Source of the DNA: an uncultured Phocaeicola sp. | GTDB lineage: Bacteria; Bacteroidota; Bacteroidia; Bacteroidales; Bacteroidaceae | Direction of reading: 5' to 3' | DNA: 64,000 nt | NCBI GenBank assembly: GCA_944320855.1 | Contig: CALUJF010000013.1 | Location: forward strand, 1-64,000 | Part shown: positions 10,540 to 19,147 of the stretch, in pieces | How the letters are laid out: each line of letters starts with the position of its first letter | Position numbering within the stretch: position 1 is the first letter of the stretch | Position numbers and translations under genes: made by a program | Notes under the pieces: model-generated | What the model was told of the DNA's origin: nothing | Seen by the model: the letters and a program-made list of their open reading frames with translations, nothing else | The model's database searches: none

Positions 10540-12510
10540 ATGAAGAACAAGAATATATACATGGCTATTGCGCTGTCGCTACTGACAGCCAATAGCTCTT
10601 TTATGGCTAAAGAAAATGTCATGACTGTACATGCCAACAAAATAATATCTGACGTAAGTCCAACAATGTACGGACTATTCTTTGAGGATATAAATTTTGG
10701 GGCAGACGGAGGTTTATATGCGGAATTAGTGAAAAACAGATCATTTGAGTTTACGCAGAATCTGATGGGATGGAACATATTCGGAAATGTAACTCTTATG
10801 AATGACGGACCGTTCAACCGTAATCCTCACTATGTACGCTTAGGCAAATCCGCTCATCCACATAAACATTCCGGAATAGAAAATGAAGGATTCTTCGGAA
10901 TGGGACTTAAAGCCGGTAATGAATATCGTTTCTCTGTTTGGGCAAGAGGTAAAGGACAAAGAATCAGAGTTGAACTTATTGATAATGACAGCATGGGTGA
11001 AACTCAGGTTATCACTTCGCAGAAACTGGAAATTAATTCTGACGACTGGAAGAAATATCAGATTATCCTGAAACCGGAAGTGGAAGAAAAGAAAGCTCAC
11101 CTTCGTATATTCCTCGAAACAGAAGGTAATGTTGATTTGGAACACATTTCTTTGTTCCCTACTGATACATGGAAAGGCAGAGAAAACGGATTAAGAAAGG
11201 ATTTGGTACAGGCTTTAGCTGATTTGTCGCCGGACGTATTCAGATTTCCGGGAGGATGTATAGTAGAAGGTACGGATATTGGAAACAGGTATCAGTGGAA
11301 AGAAACTGTAGGACAGGTTGAAAACAGACCTACAAACGAAAACAGATGGCACTATACTTTCCCTCACAGATTCTTTCCGGACTACTTTCAATCATACGGT
11401 TTGGGATTCTATGAGTATTTTCAGTTATCAGAAGATATAGGTGCAGAACCTTTGCCTATACTGAATTGTGGACTATTGTGTCAATATCAAAATAATGATG
11501 ATTGTCAGATTCCGGCAGACAGCCTTGATTTATTTGTACAAGATGCATTGGATCTGATAGAATTTGCCAATGGGGATATAGATACCAAGTGGGGAAAACT
11601 TAGGGCTGAAATGGGGCATCCTGAACCATTTAACCTTAAGTATCTTGGTATTGGTAACGAACAATGGGGACAGATATATGTAGACAGATTGAAAGTATTC
11701 GTGGATGTACTAAGAAAGCAACATCCGGAAATCAAGATTGTAGGTTCTTCCGGACCATATCCTGAAGGTGAAGAGTTCGAACATCTATGGAAAGGGATGA
11801 AAGAACTGAAGGTAGACTTGGTAGATGAACACTTCTATCGTCCTGACAACTGGTTTATCTCGCAGGGGAAACGATATGACAATTATGACAGAAAAGGCCC
11901 TAAAGTATTTGCAGGGGAATATGCATGTCATGTGCCGGGAAAGAAATGGAATCATTTCCGTGCTGCATTACTTGAAGCTGCATTCATGACAGGACTGGAA
12001 AGAAATGCAGATATGGTAAGGATGGCAACCTATGCTCCTCTGCTTGCACATATCGACGGATGGCAATGGCGTCCTGACTTAATATGGTTCGACAATCTGT
12101 CGGTAATGAAGACTTGCAGCTATTATGTCCAGCAGCTTTATGCAACAAATAAAGGAACACACTCGCTGAAACTTACTATGGACGGTAATACTGTATGTGG
12201 AGATAAAGAACAGAATGGACTATTTGCAAGTGCTGTATGGGATGAAAACAATAAAACATATATTGTTAAGGTAATAAATACATCAGAAAACGCACAAGAT
12301 ATCAAGATTGACTTCAAAGGACTAAAGAAAAAACTTCAAACTAAAGGTGAGTGTATATTGCTGCATTCTGAAAAGATGGAAGCTGAAAATACACTTGAGA
12401 ACCCTAATCTGATAGTTCCTAAGAAAGCGGATGTAATGGTAGAAAAGAATGCAATAAACGACGTTCTGCCGCCTATGTCATTTATGGTATATAAACTGTC
12501 ATCCATCTGA
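10540..12510 (+). CDS. GH51 alpha-L-arabinofuranosidase
   Basis: A 656-residue exported protein. After a signal peptide it starts the family fold with ISDVSPTMYGLFFEDINFGADGG, carries an inserted CBM4-like beta-sandwich (about 70-205), a catalytic TIM barrel and a C-terminal beta-domain. The acid/base is predicted as Glu374 in GIGNEQWG and the nucleophile as Glu460 in FAGEYACH, both classic GH51 motifs. It should release terminal L-arabinofuranose from side chains of the PUL substrate in the periplasm. It is 22 bp downstream of the lyase gene. Confidence 0.92.
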   Translation: MKNKNIYMAIALSLLTANSSFMAKENVMTVHANKIISDVSPTMYGLFFEDINFGADGGLYAELVKNRSFEFTQNLMGWNIFGNVTLMNDGPFNRNPHYVRLGKSAHPHKHSGIENEGFFGMGLKAGNEYRFSVWARGKGQRIRVELIDNDSMGETQVITSQKLEINSDDWKKYQIILKPEVEEKKAHLRIFLETEGNVDLEHISLFPTDTWKGRENGLRKDLVQALADLSPDVFRFPGGCIVEGTDIGNRYQWKETVGQVENRPTNENRWHYTFPHRFFPDYFQSYGLGFYEYFQLSEDIGAEPLPILNCGLLCQYQNNDDCQIPADSLDLFVQDALDLIEFANGDIDTKWGKLRAEMGHPEPFNLKYLGIGNEQWGQIYVDRLKVFVDVLRKQHPEIKIVGSSGPYPEGEEFEHLWKGMKELKVDLVDEHFYRPDNWFISQGKRYDNYDRKGPKVFAGEYACHVPGKKWNHFRAALLEAAFMTGLERNADMVRMATYAPLLAHIDGWQWRPDLIWFDNLSVMKTCSYYVQQLYATNKGTHSLKLTMDGNTVCGDKEQNGLFASAVWDENNKTYIVKVINTSENAQDIKIDFKGLKKKLQTKGECILLHSEKMEAENTLENPNLIVPKKADVMVEKNAINDVLPPMSFMVYKLSSI

Positions 12511-12537
12511 TGTATGATCTTATAATTGAATATTAAT

Positions 12538-13935
12538 ATGATGAAGAATAGATTTATTGTAATGATATGCTTATTGCTTACCGTTACATTTACAATTAAT
12601 GCGCAACTTTATACTTATCCGGAAGGACTCAGAACAGGAATACCTCATAATGATGACTTTACCGTAAGAGTAAGGACCAAAGGAGGAGAATGGAAGGAAA
12701 CTTTCGAGTATAGAGTGCATGTAGATATGGATAGAGTACAGGAAGCGTCTATGGTGCAGTTCGACATGGACGAGCCTGTGGAGATAATGGTAAAGAAAAA
12801 CAACGGGATTATCCAGACTGTGGATATCAGACCAAAATCGAAAGGTATTGAGTATAAACAGGTGGAAAACTGTATTCTGTTTACTCTTGACAAGCCTCAG
12901 TATCTTTCTGTAGAATTCAATGGTGACCGTCTGCACAATCTACATTTGTTTGCAAATCCTGTAGAGAAAGAAGTTTATACAGAAAGTAAGGAAGGGGTAA
13001 TGTATTTCGGTCCGGGAACTCACAGACCAAAAGACCTTCCTAACAATCAGATAAGTATTCCAAGCAATACTACAGTGTATCTTGCTCCGGGAGCTGTTGT
13101 TGAGGCTAAACTTCTGGTAGACCATGCTGAAAATGTAAGAATTATAGGTCGTGGTATTATCTACAAAGGTATTAGGGGTATTGAGGTTACAGATTCTAAG
13201 AATGTTTATATTGATGGCATCACTGTTGTTAACCCGGACCATTATTCAATATTCGGAGGTGGTTCCAAAGATATTACAGTAAGAAATTTCAAGGCTTTCA
13301 GCTGTCGTGGATGGTCAGACGGTATAGATATGATGAGCTGTCAGAATATTGATATTGAGAATATCTTTATGCGTAACAGTGACGACTGTATGGCTTTCTA
13401 TAATCACCGCTGGAACTGGTGGGGTGGTACAAACAATGTGAATGTGCGTCGTGCTGTGCTTTGGGCTGATATCGCTCATCCTATAAACATTGGTGGTCAT
13501 GGTGACCCGGAAGCTGAGATAGGTGAGAATATAGAGAACCTTACATTCAAGGATATCGACATATTGGAACACGATGAGGATGATTATCCTTATCAGGGAT
13601 GTATGGCTGTGGTTTGCGGCGACAAAAATCTGGCAAGGAACATCCTGTTTGAGGATATACGCATAGAAAGCATTCAAGAGGGTATGATGTTCAATATCCG
13701 TGTAAACTATAATCCTAAATACGACAAGGCTCCCGGACGAGGAATAGACGGACTTACTTTCAGAAACATCAGATTCAACGGCATAGGTGAGAACCGTCCT
13801 GTGATTTACGGATTCGATAAAGACAGAATGGCAAGGAATATCACTTTTGAGGATATATGGATTAACGGAAAGAAACTCAAAGGGCTTGATTATTTCCTGA
13901 TGAATGAGTTTGTGGAGAATGTTGTTGTAAAATAA
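12538..13935 (+). CDS. GH28-like right-handed beta-helix glycosidase (paralog 1)
   Basis: About 465 residues; start at ATG 12538 (a TTG 12 bp earlier is less likely) gives a signal peptide ending in INAQ. After a beta-sandwich N-terminal domain the protein is a right-handed beta-helix (IIGRGIIYKG, NVYIDGITVVNP). Asp261 (WSDGID), Asp282/Asp283 (NSDDC) and His321 (GGHGD) are candidate catalytic residues; the 21-residue then 1-residue Asp spacing equals that known for GH28 polygalacturonases. It may hydrolyse galacturonate-type or related bonds. The family is best called GH28-like, as the downstream RIK motif is not evident. Confidence 0.75.
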   Translation: MMKNRFIVMICLLLTVTFTINAQLYTYPEGLRTGIPHNDDFTVRVRTKGGEWKETFEYRVHVDMDRVQEASMVQFDMDEPVEIMVKKNNGIIQTVDIRPKSKGIEYKQVENCILFTLDKPQYLSVEFNGDRLHNLHLFANPVEKEVYTESKEGVMYFGPGTHRPKDLPNNQISIPSNTTVYLAPGAVVEAKLLVDHAENVRIIGRGIIYKGIRGIEVTDSKNVYIDGITVVNPDHYSIFGGGSKDITVRNFKAFSCRGWSDGIDMMSCQNIDIENIFMRNSDDCMAFYNHRWNWWGGTNNVNVRRAVLWADIAHPINIGGHGDPEAEIGENIENLTFKDIDILEHDEDDYPYQGCMAVVCGDKNLARNILFEDIRIESIQEGMMFNIRVNYNPKYDKAPGRGIDGLTFRNIRFNGIGENRPVIYGFDKDRMARNITFEDIWINGKKLKGLDYFLMNEFVENVVVK

Positions 13936-13999
13936 TTGTATTGTTACAAGTTAGTCATAGATTGATACATTTTTTATATACACAACCAATATACGAGTA

Positions 14000-14007
14000 T
14001 AATTTTG
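14000..14007 (+). promoter_or_regulatory. Candidate -7 box before second beta-helix gene
   Basis: TAATTTTG matches TAnnTTTG 27 bp before the ATG at 14034, in a 98-bp gap. No TTG at a proper -33 distance is seen, so independent transcription of this gene is only possible. Confidence 0.35.
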
Positions 14008-14033
14008 CTACATAAATTTTAAGAGTTATACTT

Positions 14034-15467
14034 ATGAAAAAGATATGTGCAATTTTTATTATCATATTATTAGGATTTCCTATAATATCGGTGGCTTCTT
14101 CATTGAAAACTTACAATGCTCCTAAAGGTGCTACAATGAATGATAAATTCAATGTATATGTAAGAAGTGAATCCGATAAAGACTGGATGCAAATCCCATC
14201 GTATATGATATATGTGGACGAAGTGGTCAATGCAAAACATTGTGTAAAAAACTCGTCCATGGCAACATTTGATTTTGAAGGTAGTGTAGAGGTAAAGATT
14301 GTATGCAGGACAGAGAATATTAATAAGGCAAAGGTTCGTCCTTTGTCTTATTCAATATCTCATTCTATTGTGAATGACAGTACACTTGTGTTCAAATTAT
14401 ACAAACCCGCCAATCTTTCTGTAGAGGTGAACGATGATATTTTCGGGAATCTGCATCTGTTTGCCAATCCTATAGACAAATATAATATATCCGAAAGTTC
14501 CAGGAACGTGGTTTATTTCGGTCCGGGCATTCATGAGTTCAAGGATGGCGTATATAGAATAGAATCAGGAAAGACTGTCTATATAGCAGGTGGAGCGGTG
14601 ATGAAAGGTCAGATGCTCATAGAAAATGCGCACGATGTCAAACTGATAGGTAGGGGAATAATCGACCCTAAAGTGAAAATGGGTATCAGAATAGCAAATT
14701 CCAGGAATGTTTATGTGGAAGGATTATTCGCTACCCAATGTGCCACGGGAGGTTCAGAGAATGTTACAATCAGGAATGTAAAGGTTATAAGCTATTATGG
14801 ATGGGGTGACGGAATGAATGTGTTTTCAAGCAGGAACGTTACTTTCGACGGGGTATTCTGTCGTAACTCGGACGACTGTACTACAGTTTATGGAACTCGT
14901 TTGGGCTTTGAGGGGCCAAGCAGTAATGTTACAATGAAAAATTCAATTCTTTGGGCTGATGTCGCTCATCCTATATTCATCGGCATTCATGGCAATCCAG
15001 ACGAACCGGAAGTACTGGAAAATCTGAATTACATCAATATAGATATACTCGACCATAAGGAAAAACAGATTAATTATCAGGGATGTATGGCTATAAACGC
15101 CGGTGATGATAATCTGATACGCAATGTTCGTTTTGAGGATATAAGGATTGAGAATTTCAGACAGGGGCAGCTGCTTAATCTGCGCATCTTCTATAACAAG
15201 AAATATTGCAAATCGCCGGGTAGGGGAATAGAGAATGTTCTCTTCAGGAATATCTCATATAACGGAGATAATGCAGAGCTTTCTATCATTGAAGGATATA
15301 ATGAAGAACGTGGAATAAAGAATATAAGGTTTGAGAATCTGAAAATCAATGGAGAACTTATATATGACGAAATGCCGGGAAAACCGAAGTGGTATCATAC
15401 CGGTGATATGGGAGGTATATATATAGGTCCTCATGTGGAAAGTGTAAGTTTTGTTAAGTCAGATTAA
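14034..15467 (+). CDS. GH28-like right-handed beta-helix glycosidase (paralog 2)
   Basis: A 477-residue exported protein (signal peptide ending near SVASS) clearly paralogous to the preceding gene: same N-terminal beta-domain (NLHLFANPIDK), beta-helix rungs, NSDDC, WADVAHPIFIG and NYQGCMAINAGDDNL segments. Candidate catalytic residues are Asp259 (GWGDGM), Asp280/281 and His319 (GIHGNP). The Asp spacing is again 21 and 1. The two proteins diverge around the presumed subsites, so they may act on different linkages of the same glycan. It ends cassette 1's enzyme run. Confidence 0.75.
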   Translation: MKKICAIFIIILLGFPIISVASSLKTYNAPKGATMNDKFNVYVRSESDKDWMQIPSYMIYVDEVVNAKHCVKNSSMATFDFEGSVEVKIVCRTENINKAKVRPLSYSISHSIVNDSTLVFKLYKPANLSVEVNDDIFGNLHLFANPIDKYNISESSRNVVYFGPGIHEFKDGVYRIESGKTVYIAGGAVMKGQMLIENAHDVKLIGRGIIDPKVKMGIRIANSRNVYVEGLFATQCATGGSENVTIRNVKVISYYGWGDGMNVFSSRNVTFDGVFCRNSDDCTTVYGTRLGFEGPSSNVTMKNSILWADVAHPIFIGIHGNPDEPEVLENLNYINIDILDHKEKQINYQGCMAINAGDDNLIRNVRFEDIRIENFRQGQLLNLRIFYNKKYCKSPGRGIENVLFRNISYNGDNAELSIIEGYNEERGIKNIRFENLKINGELIYDEMPGKPKWYHTGDMGGIYIGPHVESVSFVKSD

Positions 15468-15554
15468 GGCTCATTAGGTTACACATAAATGTGTTATCAG
15501 ATAACTTATTGTCTAAATTTATAGGATTTGACTAAAAAATATTATATTTTTTTC

Positions 15555-15562
15555 TATATTTG
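15555..15562 (+). promoter_or_regulatory. Candidate -7 box for the AraC-type regulator
   Basis: TATATTTG fits TAnnTTTG and a TTTG lies at 15527-15530, but the 24-bp gap is longer than usual. It is 36 bp before ATG 15598, the likely original start of the regulator. Confidence 0.4.
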
Positions 15563-15648
15563 CTCTGAAATTTACATTGTTAACAACTGCATGTATAATG
15601 AAGAGCATTTAGAGATACATATTACTCCTATATTTATCATTAGCCATA

Positions 15649-18417
15649 TTGCCACAGCTGTATGCTTTTCAGGAAACATTCAGAAGTCTGTCTATACCTG
15701 AAGGGATGACGGATCTCGTAGTAAACTCCATATATAAGGATTCACGTGGTTTTGTATGGTTCGGTACAAACTCATCATTGGAGAGATTCGACGGAGTACG
15801 TCTTAAAAAATATGATTTCAGTCAGCCGGACTATAACAGGAAACGTGTTTATACTATGACTGAAAATTCCCGGTACGGGATATTGTGCGGCACTGGCGGA
15901 GGGTTGTTCCGTTTGGACTGCCAGACAGACAAGTTTGTTCCTTTCCTTCAAAAAGAGATTTCAGTAAAGGTAAATGCCATATCTTATTTTTCGTCCGACA
16001 CTCTTATTATAGCAACGGACGAAGGACTCTTTGTCAGCACTCCGGAAGGTGTAAAGAAAACATTGCTGAATAACAATCTGTTCTCTCCGGAAAATAAGCT
16101 GACAGGTATAGTTTTATCTAATGATTCGTCGTATGTATGGCTGTCGTCCATGAACGGTGTGGTGCGTTTCAAGCCTTCTACCGGTAAATGTGAAAGATTT
16201 GAATGTAAAACGACAGGACTTTCTAACTCTTTTTATAATATAGCTTCCATTGGAGATTATCTGTACCTCGGTACAATGGACCGCGGACTTATGCGTTTCA
16301 ACATGCGTACATATTCTTTCGAGGGGTATGTCGATGTGGGATGCAGTGTGGTTTCGTCGCTGTCTACTGATGGCGAGGACTTGCTCTATGTGGGTACTGA
16401 CGGAAACGGTGTGCATTTTGTGTCTGTTTCACAGCAGAAGATTATAAAATCCTATCGTCATGTTCCGGGCAGAAAAGACGGTATACGTTCTAACTCGGTG
16501 TATTCCGTACTGGTGGACCGCGACGGATTGATGTGGATAGGATTGTATCAGTCAGGTGTAGATTATACCTTATATCAGAGTGGGCTTTTCGGAGTATATA
16601 GATGGAAAGATAAATTTACTACGAGGGATATGCCGGTAAGGACTGTGGCTTTCCACGGGAATCAAAGGCTCATAGGTTCGAGAGACGGTCTTGTATTCAT
16701 CGATGAGGACAGGGATATTGTAAAACAGTTCAATATGCCTGCGTTAAGAGCCAATATGATTATTTCCACATGTTATTTCGACGGTATGTTCTATGCCGGC
16801 ACTTACGGTGGAGGTATGTATATGCTTAATCCGAACACTCTTTCCGTATCAGATTTCCCAGCTGAAGATGATACGTTCAGAAACGGTCATATATTTGCCA
16901 TACGCCCCGACAGTAAAGGAAATCTGTGGATAGGTACGTCATCGGGCCTTTATTGCTTCAATAATGGTAAGCAAATCTATCATTTCACATCTTCACATTC
17001 AAAAATACCTGAAGGAAACGTTTATGAAATATATTTCGATTCATCCGGAAAGGGATGGATATGTACAGAGAATGGGGTGTGCCTATGGGAACCTTCTGTT
17101 GGAGCTATCAGGAACAATGTTTTCCCGGATGGATATATAAACGATGCGAAGATAAGGACTGTGTATGAATCTCATGACAGAAGTCTGTATTTCTTTCCTG
17201 AGAAGGGGGATGTGTTCCGTACAAACATATTTATGGATGAATACTCTTTCATGGATATTGCCCAGATATTCGATAACAAGCAACTTTTGTCGGCTGTGGA
17301 AGATAATGTGGGAGGAGTCTTTGTTACCACTAACAACGGATTGTACAGAGTGGACAGTTGCGATAATGTGATTCCATATAATTTTACTGACGGAATTCCG
17401 GACCCGATATTCACTAACTGTATCTCAATCAGGGATTCATCAGGTGTATTCTGGTTCGGCAATACCAAAGGACTTGTCTATCTCGATTCCAACGGTATAA
17501 ACAGCCTGCACAAACATCCATACAGGATTGAAATCACAGATATTACGGTAAACGGGAAATCACAGACTAATAAAATGATAAAAATTTCTCAGGATACATA
17601 CAATCTTGAGATAGACAATAGTGCCAATAATCTGAGGATATTGTTCTCCGGACTTATTTACAGCGACCCTGCATATATGATTTATGAATATTGCATTGAC
17701 GATACGCACGGATGGAAGCCTATGCATGGTGTGTCGGAAATTTCATTGTACAATATAAAGAAAAATACGGTATTGAAAATTCGTAGGGCGGGGTATCCTG
17801 AATCGCAAGTTGCCCTGAATATCAGTGTTAAGGATAACAATAGTATGATAATAGCGGCTTGCGTAATAGTGATTTGCCTGCTATCAGTATATATCTATAG
17901 AAAAAGAATGGTGAAACCTGATGCGGCAGATGCTGTTGAAGATGATACTGAGGAACAGGGCAATGACGAACAGACAGAAGCAGAAGCTGAAACAGAACAT
18001 CTTCAGGAAACGAATGAAGATAAGTACAAGAATTATAAATTGTCTGATGAGGAATGTAAGCGATTGATTAAGATTTTAGACAAGGAGATGACGAAAAACA
18101 AACTTTACACGAACAAGTCGCTGAAGATTGCCGACCTGGCAAATGTCGCAAATACTTCTTCGCATGCATTGTCGTACGTGTTTAACCAATATATGCAGAA
18201 GACTTACTATGACTATATCAACGAGTATAGAGTAGAGGAGTTCAAATCGGCCATACAGAAAGAGAAGTACTCAAAATATACTCTCGAAGCATTGTCTGAA
18301 CATTGCGGATTCAGTTCGCGTGCATCATTCTTCAGGTCGTTCAAGAAGGTAACGGGTATAACTCCAAACGAGTATATCAAGAACATAAAATCAGGCGGCA
18401 GGAACGGTAAAGCATAA
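15649..18417 (+). CDS. Membrane-spanning sensor/AraC-type transcription regulator with beta-propeller; signal peptide broken by TAG
   Basis: The open frame from TTG 15649 gives 922 residues. Seen in order: Reg_prop-type beta-propeller repeats (DSRGFVWFGT, DRDGLMWIG, DSKGNLWIGTSSGL, DSSGVFWFGNTKGL), a Y_Y_Y-like domain (about 625-730), one transmembrane helix (about 733-751), an acidic linker and a C-terminal AraC HTH (about 820-918). No histidine kinase or receiver domain is present, so it is a one-component relative of hybrid two-component PUL regulators. In the same frame, ATG 15598 encodes MKSI, then TAG at 15610, then RYILLLYLSLAILPQLYA, an obvious signal peptide. The gene may therefore be inactivated or use an unusual start. 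Confidence 0.8.
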   Translation: MPQLYAFQETFRSLSIPEGMTDLVVNSIYKDSRGFVWFGTNSSLERFDGVRLKKYDFSQPDYNRKRVYTMTENSRYGILCGTGGGLFRLDCQTDKFVPFLQKEISVKVNAISYFSSDTLIIATDEGLFVSTPEGVKKTLLNNNLFSPENKLTGIVLSNDSSYVWLSSMNGVVRFKPSTGKCERFECKTTGLSNSFYNIASIGDYLYLGTMDRGLMRFNMRTYSFEGYVDVGCSVVSSLSTDGEDLLYVGTDGNGVHFVSVSQQKIIKSYRHVPGRKDGIRSNSVYSVLVDRDGLMWIGLYQSGVDYTLYQSGLFGVYRWKDKFTTRDMPVRTVAFHGNQRLIGSRDGLVFIDEDRDIVKQFNMPALRANMIISTCYFDGMFYAGTYGGGMYMLNPNTLSVSDFPAEDDTFRNGHIFAIRPDSKGNLWIGTSSGLYCFNNGKQIYHFTSSHSKIPEGNVYEIYFDSSGKGWICTENGVCLWEPSVGAIRNNVFPDGYINDAKIRTVYESHDRSLYFFPEKGDVFRTNIFMDEYSFMDIAQIFDNKQLLSAVEDNVGGVFVTTNNGLYRVDSCDNVIPYNFTDGIPDPIFTNCISIRDSSGVFWFGNTKGLVYLDSNGINSLHKHPYRIEITDITVNGKSQTNKMIKISQDTYNLEIDNSANNLRILFSGLIYSDPAYMIYEYCIDDTHGWKPMHGVSEISLYNIKKNTVLKIRRAGYPESQVALNISVKDNNSMIIAACVIVICLLSVYIYRKRMVKPDAADAVEDDTEEQGNDEQTEAEAETEHLQETNEDKYKNYKLSDEECKRLIKILDKEMTKNKLYTNKSLKIADLANVANTSSHALSYVFNQYMQKTYYDYINEYRVEEFKSAIQKEKYSKYTLEALSEHCGFSSRASFFRSFKKVTGITPNEYIKNIKSGGRNGKA

Positions 18418-18567
18418 TATTGTGTCAGTCTCAATTTATTTTGTGATACTATTATTTTAATATATATAACTCGCTGATATACAACAATATAATTAACTCC
18501 ACTGTCTAACCGCATTATCAGAGATTAATCAGCATATCAAAAATTTCCGGAATGTGTATTTCTTCCA

Positions 18568-18575
18568 TAATTTTG
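18568..18575 (+). promoter_or_regulatory. Candidate -7 box for second ECF sigma gene
   Basis: TAATTTTG matches TAnnTTTG and lies 39 bp before ATG 18615. The 197-bp gap before the gene has no clear terminator or TTG at -33. Confidence 0.4.
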
Positions 18576-18614
18576 CGTCAGTAACATGAACGTAAAACCA
18601 TAAAATTAAATAGT

Positions 18615-19130
18615 ATGGAAGGCAGTATCGATAAATCTTACAATCTGGTGGCGGAGGCGTTTCAGACTCACCATTCTCATCTGATAGCATATGTGAGCTA
18701 CAGAATAGGCAACAGTGATGATGCCGAAGATTTGGTGCAGGATGTTTTTGTTCGCCTTATGGAGTATGGCAAACTTTTGCATGAAGATACTATTAAGAGT
18801 TTTGTCTTTACAATAACCAACAATCTTATTACAGACTATTTACGTCGTTACTACAAGAAGCAGGAAATCTGTTCCTATATGATGGAATCGGCTGCTAATG
18901 TAGTGCGTTCGCCGGAGAGTGCAATAATAGCCGAAGACCTGGAAAAACACGAAAAGGCTATAATGCGCATGCTTCCACCTCAAAGAGAACGTATATACTA
19001 TATGAACAGGTTTATGGATATGTCGTCAGAAGATATATCCAAGGAGCTTTGTCTGTCAAAGCGTACTGTTGAGAATCACCTTTTCATAGGTAGGAAAGAA
19101 ATCAGAGAACACATAAAAAAATGTATTTAA
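18615..19130 (+). CDS. ECF-type RNA polymerase sigma factor (cassette 2)
   Basis: A 171-residue ECF sigma factor with region 2 (SDDAEDLVQDVFVRLMEYG) and region 4 (PPQRERIYYMNRF ... SKRTVENHLFIGRKEIREHI). It is clearly paralogous to the factor at 334-861, especially in the region 2 core and the C-terminal helix. Like that gene it directly precedes a SusC gene and lacks an adjacent anti-sigma gene. The stop lies 17 bp before the likely SusC start. It probably controls cassette 2. Confidence 0.9.
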   Translation: MEGSIDKSYNLVAEAFQTHHSHLIAYVSYRIGNSDDAEDLVQDVFVRLMEYGKLLHEDTIKSFVFTITNNLITDYLRRYYKKQEICSYMMESAANVVRSPESAIIAEDLEKHEKAIMRMLPPQRERIYYMNRFMDMSSEDISKELCLSKRTVENHLFIGRKEIREHIKKCI

Positions 19131-19147
19131 TAAAACAGATATTTGGT

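Noticed and set aside
15610..15612. TAG in the regulator taken as recoded sense codon
   Set aside because: TAG serves as the normal stop of the zinc-binding protein gene at 51522-51524 and no other in-frame TAG readthrough is needed in the window.
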